Shown one piece after another: positions 35,787-44,888 of a stretch of DNA of 64,000 nucleotides. A program made the position numbers and the translations under genes. Each line of letters starts with the position of its first letter. The stretch's first letter is position 1. Below the pieces are notes generated by a model. That model was not told the origin of the DNA. It worked only from the letters and a program-made list of their open reading frames with translations, and searched no databases. Source of the stretch: Verrucomicrobiaceae bacterium (lineage in GTDB: Bacteria > Verrucomicrobiota > Verrucomicrobiia > Verrucomicrobiales > Akkermansiaceae); NCBI GenBank assembly GCA_027484055.1, contig JAIXQH010000070.1:62001-126000 (forward strand), in the 5' to 3' direction.

Positions 35787-37757
35787 ATGAATTCGAAAAC
35801 GCCCAAACAGGATGTGGCCTATAAGCCGTCCAAAGAATTTGCCAAGCAAGCGCGCATCCCATCGATGGCCGCTTACAAGCGTCTTTATGATGAATCCATC
35901 GCCAAGCCCTCCATCTTCTGGGCCCGCGAAGCGAAAGAACTGTTCTGGCAAAAGCCCTGGAGCAAAGTGCTCGATTGGAAAACGCCGATCGCCAAATGGT
36001 TCGTCGGTGGCAAGCTCAATGCCTGTGAAAACTGTGTCGATCGCCACGCCAGCGGTCCCCGCCGCAACAAGGCTGCCATCATCTGGGAAGGAGAACCGGG
36101 CGACAAGCGAGTCATCACCTACGGTCAGCTCCAGAAAGACGTCTGCCGCTTCGCCAACGTCCTGCTTAAACACGGCGTAAAGCCAAAGGACCGCGTCCTA
36201 ATTTACATGCCCATGGTGCCAGAAGCTGCCGTGGCCATGCTCGCCTGCGCCCGTATCGGCGCGGTGCATAATGTCGTCTTCGGCGGATTCGCCACAGAAG
36301 CCCTCATCGACCGCCTCGAAGACTCCGGCGCCGGCCTCATCATCACCGCAGACGGTGGCTGGCGGCGCGGGAAAATCGTCCCCCTCAAGCCCGTGGTCGA
36401 TGAAGCATTGGCCAAGTCGCCCTTGGTGAAGACCGTCATCGTCCTCAAACGTGGCGGAAATGACGTGACCATGCAGTCCAGCCGCGACTTCTGGTGGCAC
36501 GATGAAGTCGCCACGGTTTCCTCGAAGCATGTGGCGAAAGGCTTCGACTCGGAGCACCCGCTTTTCGTGCTCTACACCTCTGGCTCCACCGGTAAGCCGA
36601 AGGGGCTTCTGCACACCACCGGCGGCTACCTGACGGGTGCGTACAGCACCTGCAAATACATCTTCGACATGCGGGATGACGATGTTTACTGGTGCACCGC
36701 CGATGTCGGCTGGATCACCGGGCACTCTTACATCGTCTATGGGCCGCTTGCGAATGGCGTCACACAAGTGATGTATGAAGGGGCTCCCAATTTCCCAGAC
36801 TTCGGCCGATTCTGGAAAATGATCGAGGAATATGGCGTCTCGATTTTCTACACCGCACCCACGGCGATCCGCGCGTTCATCAAGGCTGGAGACCAGTTCC
36901 CAGACTCCCATGATCTTTCCTCTCTGCGACTGCTCGGCTCCGTGGGCGAGCCGATCAACCCAGATGCCTGGAGCTGGTATCACCGGAAAATCGGCGGCGG
37001 TCGATGCCCCATCGTCGACACCTGGTGGCAGACCGAGACGGGAGCCATCATGATTTCCCCCATCCCCGGCGCCACTCCCTGCATCCCAGGCACCGCGACC
37101 CGGCCATTTTTCGGCATCGATGCTGCGATTTTCAATGAGGCGGGACAGGAGTGTAAAGCCGGCGAAGAGGGCCGCCTCGTCATCCGCAAGCCTTGGCCTT
37201 CCATGGCCCGCTCGATCTATGGCGACAAGGAACGCTACAAGAAAACATACTGGTCCGACTACCCCGGCGGCATCTACACCGCTGGCGATGGCGCACGCCG
37301 CGACAAGGACGGAAATTTCTGGATCATCGGCCGCTTAGACGACGTGCTCAATGTTTCTGGACACCGCTTAGGGACTGCGGAAATTGAAAGCGCCCTCGTC
37401 TCCCACCCCGCCGTGGCCGAGGCTGCCGTCGTCGGGCGACCCCATGAGATGAAGGGGCAAGCGGTCTCCGCTTTCGTCACTTTGAAGTCGGGTTTCGTCG
37501 AATCTGAACCGCTACGCCTCGAGCTCGTCACCCACGTCGGAAAAATCATCGGTGCGATTGCCAAGCCAGATGATCTTCACTTCACGGAAAACCTGCCCAA
37601 GACCCGCTCTGGGAAAATCTTGCGCAGACTGCTCAAGGAACTCGTCTGCTCGGGCATGATTTCCGGCAACATCACCACGCTTGAAGACTTTAGCGTCATC
37701 GAGTCACTTCAGAGAAAAATCGCCCGCGCCCTGCCGCCATCCGACTCGGCCCACTAG
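35787..37757 (+). CDS. acs: Acetyl-CoA synthetase
   Basis: A 656-residue AMP-forming acetyl-CoA synthetase. It shows the P-loop [20 protein letters not shown], the core motif [16 protein letters not shown], the hinge [20 protein letters not shown] and the C-terminal [13 protein letters not shown] with the acetylation-regulated lysine. It converts acetate, ATP and CoA to acetyl-CoA through acetyl-AMP. Length and domain order are standard. Confidence 0.97.
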   Translation: MNSKTPKQDVAYKPSKEFAKQARIPSMAAYKRLYDESIAKPSIFWAREAKELFWQKPWSKVLDWKTPIAKWFVGGKLNACENCVDRHASGPRRNKAAIIWEGEPGDKRVITYGQLQKDVCRFANVLLKHGVKPKDRVLIYMPMVPEAAVAMLACARIGAVHNVVFGGFATEALIDRLEDSGAGLIITADGGWRRGKIVPLKPVVDEALAKSPLVKTVIVLKRGGNDVTMQSSRDFWWHDEVATVSSKHVAKGFDSEHPLFVLYTSGSTGKPKGLLHTTGGYLTGAYSTCKYIFDMRDDDVYWCTADVGWITGHSYIVYGPLANGVTQVMYEGAPNFPDFGRFWKMIEEYGVSIFYTAPTAIRAFIKAGDQFPDSHDLSSLRLLGSVGEPINPDAWSWYHRKIGGGRCPIVDTWWQTETGAIMISPIPGATPCIPGTATRPFFGIDAAIFNEAGQECKAGEEGRLVIRKPWPSMARSIYGDKERYKKTYWSDYPGGIYTAGDGARRDKDGNFWIIGRLDDVLNVSGHRLGTAEIESALVSHPAVAEAAVVGRPHEMKGQAVSAFVTLKSGFVESEPLRLELVTHVGKIIGAIAKPDDLHFTENLPKTRSGKILRRLLKELVCSGMISGNITTLEDFSVIESLQRKIARALPPSDSAH

Positions 37758-37773
37758 CCCTGCTCTCCACCCC

Positions 37774-38655
37774 ATGACCCTTTCACGATTTTACGTAGCG
37801 CGCTTTGCCCAAGCCTTTGGCTTCCATCGAAAGACCCACCGTCTTTCAGATGCGGCATCCGAGCTGCACCTTCTCCGCGAGGCGGAAACCCAGCTGGGGG
37901 CGCTGGTCTGGGAAAAGGTCGAAGACATCGAAGAACTCTCGGTTGAGTATTGGAATCTACGGAAATTCGCAAAAGAGAAAGACCAAGTCATTCAAAAACT
38001 CGAAGAGTGCCAACTCCGCCTCGACCAGGCTCACGAAGAACGCGCCACCCTCCTGAATCGCGCGCCCGAGATCCAACAGGAACTGCTCGATGAACGCCTG
38101 AGACTGCTCCAAATCCTCGAAGCCCTCGCCAACGAGCGCGACCAAATCGTCAACGAAGCCCGCGAGATCCGCCGCGCCTACGATGGCATGAAAATGAAAT
38201 TTGAAGTTCTCAGCCAAGAGGCCGAGCATAGCGAAGAAAGTCAAATTTTAGTCGAATCCGTGACTGCCCGCCTGACTGAATTGAAGACCAAGTTTTCCGA
38301 GTTAAAACAGCAGCGACTCGCTATCGCCGAGAAGATCGACACCGAAGATGCCAAGCTGGATGCGCTGGACGAGAAGCTCAATGAGAAGAAACAAGCGCGC
38401 CGCTCGAACGCCTCAGAAACCTTCCAAGTCATTGGAAATGGCAACAAAGAAATCTCGATCCTCAAGGCAGAAAACGCAGTCCTAACCACTCAGATGCACC
38501 AACTTTACACCGAGATTGGTCGCTTCGTGAGTCGGAATGCGAAGTCCTACCCAGCCTGCGCCAAAGCGACAGAAGACCACCGCGGGCTGCTGGAAGTCAT
38601 GCGCGCGCTCCGCAGCTCTATCAGCCTCAACCACAAGCTGGCTGGTAACTCCTGA
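37774..38655 (+). CDS. Coiled-coil protein of unknown function
   Basis: A 293-residue protein predicted to be almost wholly coiled coil between residues 30 and 235 (for example ELSVEYWNLRKFAKEKDQVI, LRLLQILEALANERDQIVNE, LTELKTKFSELKQQRLAIAE). The last 60 residues contain ENAVLTTQMHQLYTEIGRFV and a VMRALRSSISLNHKLAG helix. No domain is recognised. It starts 16 bases after acs. A structural or envelope-associated role is possible but unsupported. Confidence 0.7.
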   Translation: MTLSRFYVARFAQAFGFHRKTHRLSDAASELHLLREAETQLGALVWEKVEDIEELSVEYWNLRKFAKEKDQVIQKLEECQLRLDQAHEERATLLNRAPEIQQELLDERLRLLQILEALANERDQIVNEAREIRRAYDGMKMKFEVLSQEAEHSEESQILVESVTARLTELKTKFSELKQQRLAIAEKIDTEDAKLDALDEKLNEKKQARRSNASETFQVIGNGNKEISILKAENAVLTTQMHQLYTEIGRFVSRNAKSYPACAKATEDHRGLLEVMRALRSSISLNHKLAGNS

Positions 38656-38662
38656 GCGGTCA

Positions 38663-39547
38663 TCACTTCCGCCAAATCCAGCGCAGCGCCTCTGGGAAAA
38701 TCGCTCCAGCATGCTTGCCAGCATGGGCGCCATGTCCCCAGACATAGCGGTAGTCATAGCCTGCGAATTTCAGCGCTGCCTGCATCTGCATGTTCCCCAG
38801 TGGCCATGAGCCGTGCTGATTGTCCAAGTCGGAGATGCCATCTTGGAAAAATCCCCGGATCGGCTTCTTCTCTGTTTTACGAATCATCCCTGGGTAGGCA
38901 TCCCCTCCACGAATGTTAGTAAACGAACCGATCGCAGAAATCACCTTGCGGAACTGATCTGGCCGCTGCCAGGCCACCGTCCACGCGCATATCCCTCCCG
39001 AACTCGTCCCGACGATGGCGCGCTGCTCTGGGTCCTGCGTCAGATTGTAGGACTTGGCGACCTCTGGGAGTATTTCTTCGATCAGAAATTTCGCATATGT
39101 CTCCGACAGAGTGTCGTATTCCACACTCCGGTTCGAGGCCTTGCCCGGCTTGTCAGGTAACTCAGTCGCCATGGTCCCTGGGTCGATGAAGATGCCGATG
39201 ACTGGCGGGATTTCGCCTGACTGGATGAGATTATCCAGCACCGTCGGGGCGCGGAAATCACCTTTCGGATTCGTGAAACTATGGCCATCCTGGAAAACCA
39301 TCACCGCCGTCGGCTTGCTCGCATCATATTGAGCCGGTTGATACACCGCATAGCGGCGAATGGTGCCGGGGAAGTTCTTGGAATCTTTCCAGACCAGCTC
39401 GGTCACACGCCCTTTCGGCACGCCCGGTTTCTCCAAGGAGTCCGGCCCCAGCTCGGGCGCTGGCATCTCCGGCAAGAATAGGACAGGGGCGACGTCTTCC
39501 GCTGAGAGCATCAGCGGCACTAGAAAGAGGGCGAGGGCTTTAATCAT
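38663..39547 (-). CDS. Secreted esterase D-like alpha/beta hydrolase
   Basis: A 294-residue secreted hydrolase with a signal peptide (ALALFLVPLMLSA). The nucleophile serine is in IVGTSSGGICAWTVAW. The segment YAVYQPAQYDASKPTAVMVF and the C-terminal WGHGAHAGKHAGAIFPEAL histidine are typical of the enterochelin-esterase/EstD-like group frequent in Verrucomicrobia and Planctomycetes. It probably acts on esterified glycans or siderophores in the periplasm. The ATG at 39547 places the signal peptide at the start. Confidence 0.85.
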   Translation of the reverse strand: MIKALALFLVPLMLSAEDVAPVLFLPEMPAPELGPDSLEKPGVPKGRVTELVWKDSKNFPGTIRRYAVYQPAQYDASKPTAVMVFQDGHSFTNPKGDFRAPTVLDNLIQSGEIPPVIGIFIDPGTMATELPDKPGKASNRSVEYDTLSETYAKFLIEEILPEVAKSYNLTQDPEQRAIVGTSSGGICAWTVAWQRPDQFRKVISAIGSFTNIRGGDAYPGMIRKTEKKPIRGFFQDGISDLDNQHGSWPLGNMQMQAALKFAGYDYRYVWGHGAHAGKHAGAIFPEALRWIWRK

Positions 39548-39678
39548 CAAACACCCTAACGCGCGATAGACCGCCAAGTCTTTCAACAGGTTAGCTCCCA
39601 CCCACGGGCACTCGGACCGAACAAGCTTGCGAAGTCCACCACACAACTCCAGCTTCAGCATTGAGTAGACCACGTTTC

Positions 39679-40857
39679 ATGAATGCATCACAGCTCCTCC
39701 CAGTCTTGGCATTTTCCATCCACACCCTCTGTTTGGGCGAGGACCTGAGTCAGATGAACCTCACCGAGCTCCGGGCACGGCTCGGCGCTTTGGAACTGGA
39801 GAAACAAGAAATCACCGCTCAGATCGAACGCCTCAAACCCCCGGAACTCAGCGCCTTGATCCTACCCAATGGCGAGATCAACCCGAGGATTTCCAACGCC
39901 GTCGTCATCATCGAAGGGGATGTCGGCGCAGGCACAGGCTTCATCGTCCGCACCGAAGGCAAAACCTACCTCTACACCGCCGCCCACGTCCTATCTGGAA
40001 ATCGCAAGCTCACCATCAAGAACAGCGCGGGTAGCATCTTTAAAAAATTCGGCACCCTCGAAGCCGCTGAAGGCGCAGACCTCATTCGCATCCTCGTCAC
40101 CGAAGAGGTCAAAGACGCCCTCGAACTCGTCGCCCCAGACGCCACCTTCCTCATCAACAACTCCATCGCCGCGCTCGGCAACGGTGGCGGAAATGGCGTA
40201 GTCGCCGTGGAATCCGGCACCATTCTAGGCACCAGCGCCGATTTCCTTGAAATCACCTCAGGCGTCATCCCGGGGAACAGCGGTGGCCCCGTCGTCGAGG
40301 CCACCTCCGGCCAAGCCGTGGGAGTCGTCACCCACCTCAGCACCCAGCGCGACGATCTCTGGGCCAAGGGCACCCGCCAAGCCGAAGTCCGCCGCTTCGC
40401 CTGCCGCCTCAATAAGGAATGGAAATGGCAGCCGAAAACCATCGGCACCTTCCTCTCCGAAGGCACCACAGTCGTTGAGTTCGACCGGATCACCAAGCTC
40501 TGCTACGCCCTTTCCCAACTCGAACTCCTCCCCAGCGGCATGCGTCTGGACCAAGAAGTCAGCGAAAACACGACCATCCTCAACGTCATCAACGAGAATC
40601 TCGAAACCGACATCGTCCGCTCTTTGCTGAAAATGAACAACGAACTCAGCGCCACGCGGACTGCGCTCAGCCCATCCGACCTCAAGAAAAAATTCCGCGG
40701 ACTGCTTCAACAGCTCGAATTCCAGGCCAAACGCTCCAGCGCCGCCCTCCAGCCAAAAACCTTCGCCTGGTACCACCGCCACCTTTCCGAGACCTCCGTC
40801 AAACAGCGCGCCGAGAGCCTCACCGCTTTGGAACTCCAATTGGAACGGCTGGAGTGA
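39679..40857 (+). CDS. Secreted trypsin-like serine protease with coiled-coil flanks
   Basis: A 392-residue protein with a signal peptide and a short coiled coil (MNLTELRARLGALELEKQEI). The trypsin-like domain follows: GTGFIVR, YTAAHVLSG (catalytic His), EGADLIRILV (Asp) and SGVIPGNSGGPVV (Ser). The C-terminal 130 residues are helical. It resembles periplasmic DegP-like proteases without a PDZ domain, so it may process or bind envelope proteins. The ATG at 39679 is preferred over the TTG at 39661. Confidence 0.8.
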   Translation: MNASQLLPVLAFSIHTLCLGEDLSQMNLTELRARLGALELEKQEITAQIERLKPPELSALILPNGEINPRISNAVVIIEGDVGAGTGFIVRTEGKTYLYTAAHVLSGNRKLTIKNSAGSIFKKFGTLEAAEGADLIRILVTEEVKDALELVAPDATFLINNSIAALGNGGGNGVVAVESGTILGTSADFLEITSGVIPGNSGGPVVEATSGQAVGVVTHLSTQRDDLWAKGTRQAEVRRFACRLNKEWKWQPKTIGTFLSEGTTVVEFDRITKLCYALSQLELLPSGMRLDQEVSENTTILNVINENLETDIVRSLLKMNNELSATRTALSPSDLKKKFRGLLQQLEFQAKRSSAALQPKTFAWYHRHLSETSVKQRAESLTALELQLERLE

Positions 40858-41044
40858 GGCACATGGCGTCACCACTTCCGAGGGGAGCCCGTGATTCACA
40901 CGGTTTTACCACCAAGAGCCCAAAACGAAGAAAAAATCCTATCCCCGATCTCTAATCTATCTCTCCCACCCGCAACCACAACGATTCAGCACCGCAGCCC
41001 ATCGTACACCTCCACGACTCTCTCCGCGTTTCGCTTTCTCCCAC

Positions 41045-43783
41045 TCAGCCCGCCGGAGCTTTCCAAATCAAGCGCACCGCATCCAGGCGCAGCCTTGCGT
41101 TTTGGAGGATGCTGGCGAGGGCGAGTTCGCGCTGTTCGAGCGCTGTGATTTCCTCGGGCTTGATGTGGTCGTTCACCTCAGAAAGATCCCGCAGGCGGGC
41201 GATTTCCGCACCGAGCTCCGCGTGCATCTGGGCGAGCGCTTGGGCGATGACTGCCACACTGCGGGTGCTGCCGAGATCGCGGACTTGCTGGAGCATGGCG
41301 GGGAGAAATTTCCGTTTCACCGCCTCGTTCCGCATCAGGCTGGCCGGGTCGCCTGGGCGCAGAGTGGGGTGGGCGTAGGCGGCGTTCTCGCTGTGGTCGC
41401 CGCCCTTGTGATCGACGAGGCAGCGCAGCGGAGTCTGGGGCAGGAACCGCTCCACATGCAGGTGCGCCGGGGCCACGCATTCGACGACGAGCCAGGCTTC
41501 TAGCAAGATCGTTTTCTCCCCCGCGCAGTCCCACACGCCGAAGGTGGCGTTTCCGGCCTCGGAGCCTAGCATGAGATCGAGTGCGCCGCGGACCAGCGGG
41601 TGATCCCAGGTGAGGAAGGCTTCCTGCTCGCGTTCGAGCGCGCGTTGGCGATCGAGCGTGACGGTCATGCCATCCACCGGGAGCGCGGGGAAGGCGTCGG
41701 ATTTTAAATTTCCTGGAAGCAGGAAATACCGGCGATTTCCCAGTTCCTCGATGTTCACCCCGGAAAATTCAAAGAGCCGCAGCAGGAAATCCTCAAAACC
41801 CTCACTCCCATCCCACTCGCGGATGGTATCGACCAGCCAGGCGGAGCGCGCGGGCCGATGAGAACTCGCTTCCAATAGGCGATCTTGCCCCCGGGCGAGG
41901 CGCTCGGAGATGATTTTCCGGCAGGCGAGGGTTTTAGAAATCAGCTCGGGTAGCAGCTCCGGTTCGTCGAAGGCTTCTTCCAGGTCTACCTGCAGCTCCC
42001 GCTGGATTTCCGCCGCGCCGGTTGGGCTGGCGCGGAAGGCGTCAAGTCCATCTTCTAACCAGCGGACGAGAATTTCTTCCTCACTGCCGGGCAGGTAGGG
42101 GACGTGGACTTGGATGGTGCCGCGCTGGCCGATCCGGTCGAGTCGGCCGATGCGTTGTTCGAGCAGATCGACGTCGGCCGGGAGATCGTAGAGCACGAGG
42201 TGGCGGGCGAATTGGAAGTTCCGCCCCTCGCTGCCGATTTCCGAGCAAACGAGGATTTGCGCGCCATCTGCCTCGGCGAAAAAAGCGGCATTGCGATCAC
42301 GCTGGAGCAGAGTGAGATCCTCGTGAAACAGCGCCCCGACGACACCTGTCTCTAAGCGCAGATCCTCTAAAATCCCCTCCGCCATCTCGCGCGTACGGGT
42401 GATGACTAAGACCTTTTCCTCACCCAGGCGGGCCAGCAGATCGATCAACCACGGCAATTTTTCCGCCACCGCAGCGAGGCGGGGTTCGCGCTCAGGAAAT
42501 CCCCCGAGACGGCTGCGAGTGTTGCGGAACATCACACGCCCGACTCCGAAGCCATCAAGTAAATCGGCGACTAAATGCTCGCGTGCCCCCGCTTTTCCCG
42601 CTTCCAAGTCCGCCACGCGCCGCTCCAGTCGTGCCCGTCCGGCGACGACGCCGCGCACCTTGGCATCCACGGGTTCACCCGCGCTGAGGGCCGCCACGGC
42701 ATCGGCGACTTCTTCGTAATGCAGCGTCTCCTCGCGGTATTGCTGGAGGTCACGGTAGCGGCTGGGATCGAGCAACTGCAACCGCGCGAAGTGCCCTTCC
42801 GGCCCGAGCTGCTGGGGCGTGGCGGTCAGCAGCAGCAAGCTCTCGGTCGTTTCTGCCAGACCCCGGACCATTTCGTAAGCCACACCGGGAGCCTCGGCGG
42901 ACCATTCCAAATGGTGCGCCTCATCCACCACCAGCACGTCCCACCCCGCCTTCCGCGCTTGGGTGGCGCGGGCTTCATTTCCAGCGAGGAAATCGACCGC
43001 CGCGAGCACCCACTGACTGTCGAGAAACGGGTTGCACTCCGGATCTCCATACTCGATCGCCTCGCAGCGCTCTTCATCGTATAGGCTGAATGACAACTGG
43101 AAACGCCGCAGCAACTCGACGAACCATTGATGCATCAGCGGATCCGGCACTAAAATCAACACCCGCTCCGCACGCCCCGTGAGGATTAGTCGGTGTAAAA
43201 TCAAACAAGCCTCAATCGTTTTCCCCAAGCCCACCTGATCGGCCAGCAAGACCCGTGGCTGGGGACGGTTCGCCACTTCGTCGGCGATGAAGAGCTGGTG
43301 CGGGATCAAATCCATCCGCGCGCCGACGAGTCCGCGCACCGGTGAGCGGCGCATTTCCGCACGGCGGTGGAGGGCTTCTCCGCGCAGATCGAAGTCGCCG
43401 GGAGCGTCGAGCTTCCCGCCGAAGAGACGCTCCTCTGGCTTGCTGAAACTGATGGAATCGGACAACTCACACTCCGCCACCTCGCCGTGATCCGTGGTGT
43501 AAATCCGCAGCCCCGCCAGCTCGCGGACTGCTTCCACCCGCATTTCCTGGCCCGAGTGGACCTTGATCGTGTCGCCGGGGAGAAATTTCACCCGCCGCAG
43601 CGGTGCGCTCTCGGTGGCATACATCCGAGTCTCGCCCGCGGCTGGGAATTCGATTTTCACCCGCCCTTCTTCGTGACTACGGATGATGCCCAGACCCAGT
43701 TCCGGCTCGCCGTCGCTCACCCACCGCTGTCCGCGCGTCCAGGTCGGGGCGGCGTTGTTATTTCTCGGTTCTGTCGGGGTCAC
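41045..43783 (-). CDS. rapA: RapA-like SNF2 helicase
   Basis: A 912-residue SNF2-family ATPase. A Tudor-like N-terminal region (residues 14-110) is followed by the helicase: Walker A ADQVGLGKTIEACL (181-194), DEAH-box VVDEAHHLEW, LLTATPQQLGPEG, and motifs V-VI with ILVCSEIGSEGRNFQF and EQRIGRLDRIGQ. RapA recycles RNA polymerase after transcription. The C-terminal domain (about 650-912) is divergent but similar in extent to RapA. Starts with GTG. The gene is isolated, on the opposite strand from the WXG100-like operon. Confidence 0.9.
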   Translation of the reverse strand: MTPTEPRNNNAAPTWTRGQRWVSDGEPELGLGIIRSHEEGRVKIEFPAAGETRMYATESAPLRRVKFLPGDTIKVHSGQEMRVEAVRELAGLRIYTTDHGEVAECELSDSISFSKPEERLFGGKLDAPGDFDLRGEALHRRAEMRRSPVRGLVGARMDLIPHQLFIADEVANRPQPRVLLADQVGLGKTIEACLILHRLILTGRAERVLILVPDPLMHQWFVELLRRFQLSFSLYDEERCEAIEYGDPECNPFLDSQWVLAAVDFLAGNEARATQARKAGWDVLVVDEAHHLEWSAEAPGVAYEMVRGLAETTESLLLLTATPQQLGPEGHFARLQLLDPSRYRDLQQYREETLHYEEVADAVAALSAGEPVDAKVRGVVAGRARLERRVADLEAGKAGAREHLVADLLDGFGVGRVMFRNTRSRLGGFPEREPRLAAVAEKLPWLIDLLARLGEEKVLVITRTREMAEGILEDLRLETGVVGALFHEDLTLLQRDRNAAFFAEADGAQILVCSEIGSEGRNFQFARHLVLYDLPADVDLLEQRIGRLDRIGQRGTIQVHVPYLPGSEEEILVRWLEDGLDAFRASPTGAAEIQRELQVDLEEAFDEPELLPELISKTLACRKIISERLARGQDRLLEASSHRPARSAWLVDTIREWDGSEGFEDFLLRLFEFSGVNIEELGNRRYFLLPGNLKSDAFPALPVDGMTVTLDRQRALEREQEAFLTWDHPLVRGALDLMLGSEAGNATFGVWDCAGEKTILLEAWLVVECVAPAHLHVERFLPQTPLRCLVDHKGGDHSENAAYAHPTLRPGDPASLMRNEAVKRKFLPAMLQQVRDLGSTRSVAVIAQALAQMHAELGAEIARLRDLSEVNDHIKPEEITALEQRELALASILQNARLRLDAVRLIWKAPAG

Positions 43784-43904
43784 AAGACGCCCGTTTTCAC
43801 TGAATCACGCCGGGCTGTCACTCACATTCTTGTACCGAAAAATTGCTGAAAAATCCGATGGGCAAAACGCGCTGTAGGCGGTGTTATTAGGGTGTAGCAG
43901 CGCC

Positions 43905-44177
43905 ATGTCACAAGCCATCATCGACCCCGAAGAGGTCCGTCGTTTTGCGGCGGAATTGAAGCGATTTAACGGAGACTTACGCGAGCGGACCAGCTCACTG
44001 ATGGCGCGCTTCACGGCGCTGGGAGATTCTTGGCAGGACCAGGAACAAGAAAAATTCTCCGCCGAGTTCATTCAACTCATGAAAACGCTCAAATCCTTCC
44101 TCGAAACCTCCGAGCGGCACACCCCCGTGCTCCTGCGCAAGGCCGAGCGGATTCAGCAATACCTCGACCAACGTTGA
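43905..44177 (+). CDS. WXG100-like small helical protein
   Basis: A 90-residue protein with a helical hairpin and a central W-x-D turn: LGDSWQDQEQEKFSAEFIQL (W43, D45, F51). The size, two-helix plan and WxG-like turn match the WXG100/ESAT-6 superfamily, though the usual glycine is aspartate. The start ATG at 43905 gives the family length. It is the first gene of a four-gene unit leading to an FtsK/SpoIIIE ATPase; the next gene begins one base after its stop. WXG100 proteins are secreted by or act as adaptors for type VII-type ATPases, which supports that reading. Confidence 0.72.
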   Translation: MSQAIIDPEEVRRFAAELKRFNGDLRERTSSLMARFTALGDSWQDQEQEKFSAEFIQLMKTLKSFLETSERHTPVLLRKAERIQQYLDQR

Positions 44178-44178
44178 A

Positions 44179-44679
44179 ATGTCCGACCAAGTTGACATCT
44201 CATCCATCGATGCGCTGGAAGCCTTCCGCGCGGATTTGATCCAATTCACCGCCAAGGCCCGAGTCGCCTTGGAAGACATGGAAGGTAGCGTGCGGCGGAC
44301 GCAAACCTGGCTCGACACCGAGCGCACCCAGCACTGCGCCGGGCAAATCAAGCACTGGACCAAGAAGCTCGAGCAAGCCGAGCAGGAACTTTACAGCGCC
44401 AACCTCACCAGCCCCAAGGCAAGCCATGCCTTCCAAAAAATGGCCGTGCTCAAGGCCCAGCGCGAACTCGAAGCCGCAGAAGCCCAGCAACGCGTGGTGA
44501 AACGCTGGCGGCAGACCTTCGACAACCGCGCCACCCCGCTGCTGCGCCAACTCGACCCTCTATTTTTCATCGTCGGCCAGCACTTGCCCAAGGGCGTCCA
44601 CGCACTCGGTGAGTCGATCAAAGCCCTGCAAGCCTACGCGGAAAAAGCACCGAACCCCAAGCCCGCATCACCCCCATGA
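44179..44679 (+). CDS. Helical protein of the WXG100/FtsK-like operon
   Basis: A 166-residue, all-helical protein with no known motif. It has long charged helices (FRADLIQFTAKARVALEDME, VLKAQRELEAAEAQQRVVKR) and a proline-rich end (APNPKPASPP). It begins one base after the upstream stop, and the next gene overlaps its stop (ATGA). It is probably a partner or scaffold of the ATPase encoded downstream. Function unknown. Confidence 0.65.
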   Translation: MSDQVDISSIDALEAFRADLIQFTAKARVALEDMEGSVRRTQTWLDTERTQHCAGQIKHWTKKLEQAEQELYSANLTSPKASHAFQKMAVLKAQRELEAAEAQQRVVKRWRQTFDNRATPLLRQLDPLFFIVGQHLPKGVHALGESIKALQAYAEKAPNPKPASPP

Positions 44680-44888
44680 GCCTCTCCGGCAGCAAGGGCC
44701 TACTCACCCTGGCCACCCGCCAACTCCAACAACGCTGGGAGGACACCCGGCATTCTTGGCGGGACCGCAAAGCGGAAGAATTCGACGAGGTCTATCTCGC
44801 CGAACTCATGACCACCGTGAATTCCACCCTCCGCGTCATCGAAGAACTCGACCAATTACTCGAAAAAGTCCATGCAGACTGCTCCTAA
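44676..44888 (+). CDS. Second small W-x-D helical protein
   Basis: A 70-residue protein. HSWRDRKAEEFDEVYLAEL (W28, D30, F36) aligns with SWQDQEQEKFSAEFIQL of the first gene, indicating a second WXG100-like partner. The start overlaps the previous stop (ATGA), and the following ATPase gene begins 17 bases before its stop. Paired WXG100-like proteins often form heterodimers that dock to the ATPase; that is the proposed role. Confidence 0.65.
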   Translation: MSLSGSKGLLTLATRQLQQRWEDTRHSWRDRKAEEFDEVYLAELMTTVNSTLRVIEELDQLLEKVHADCS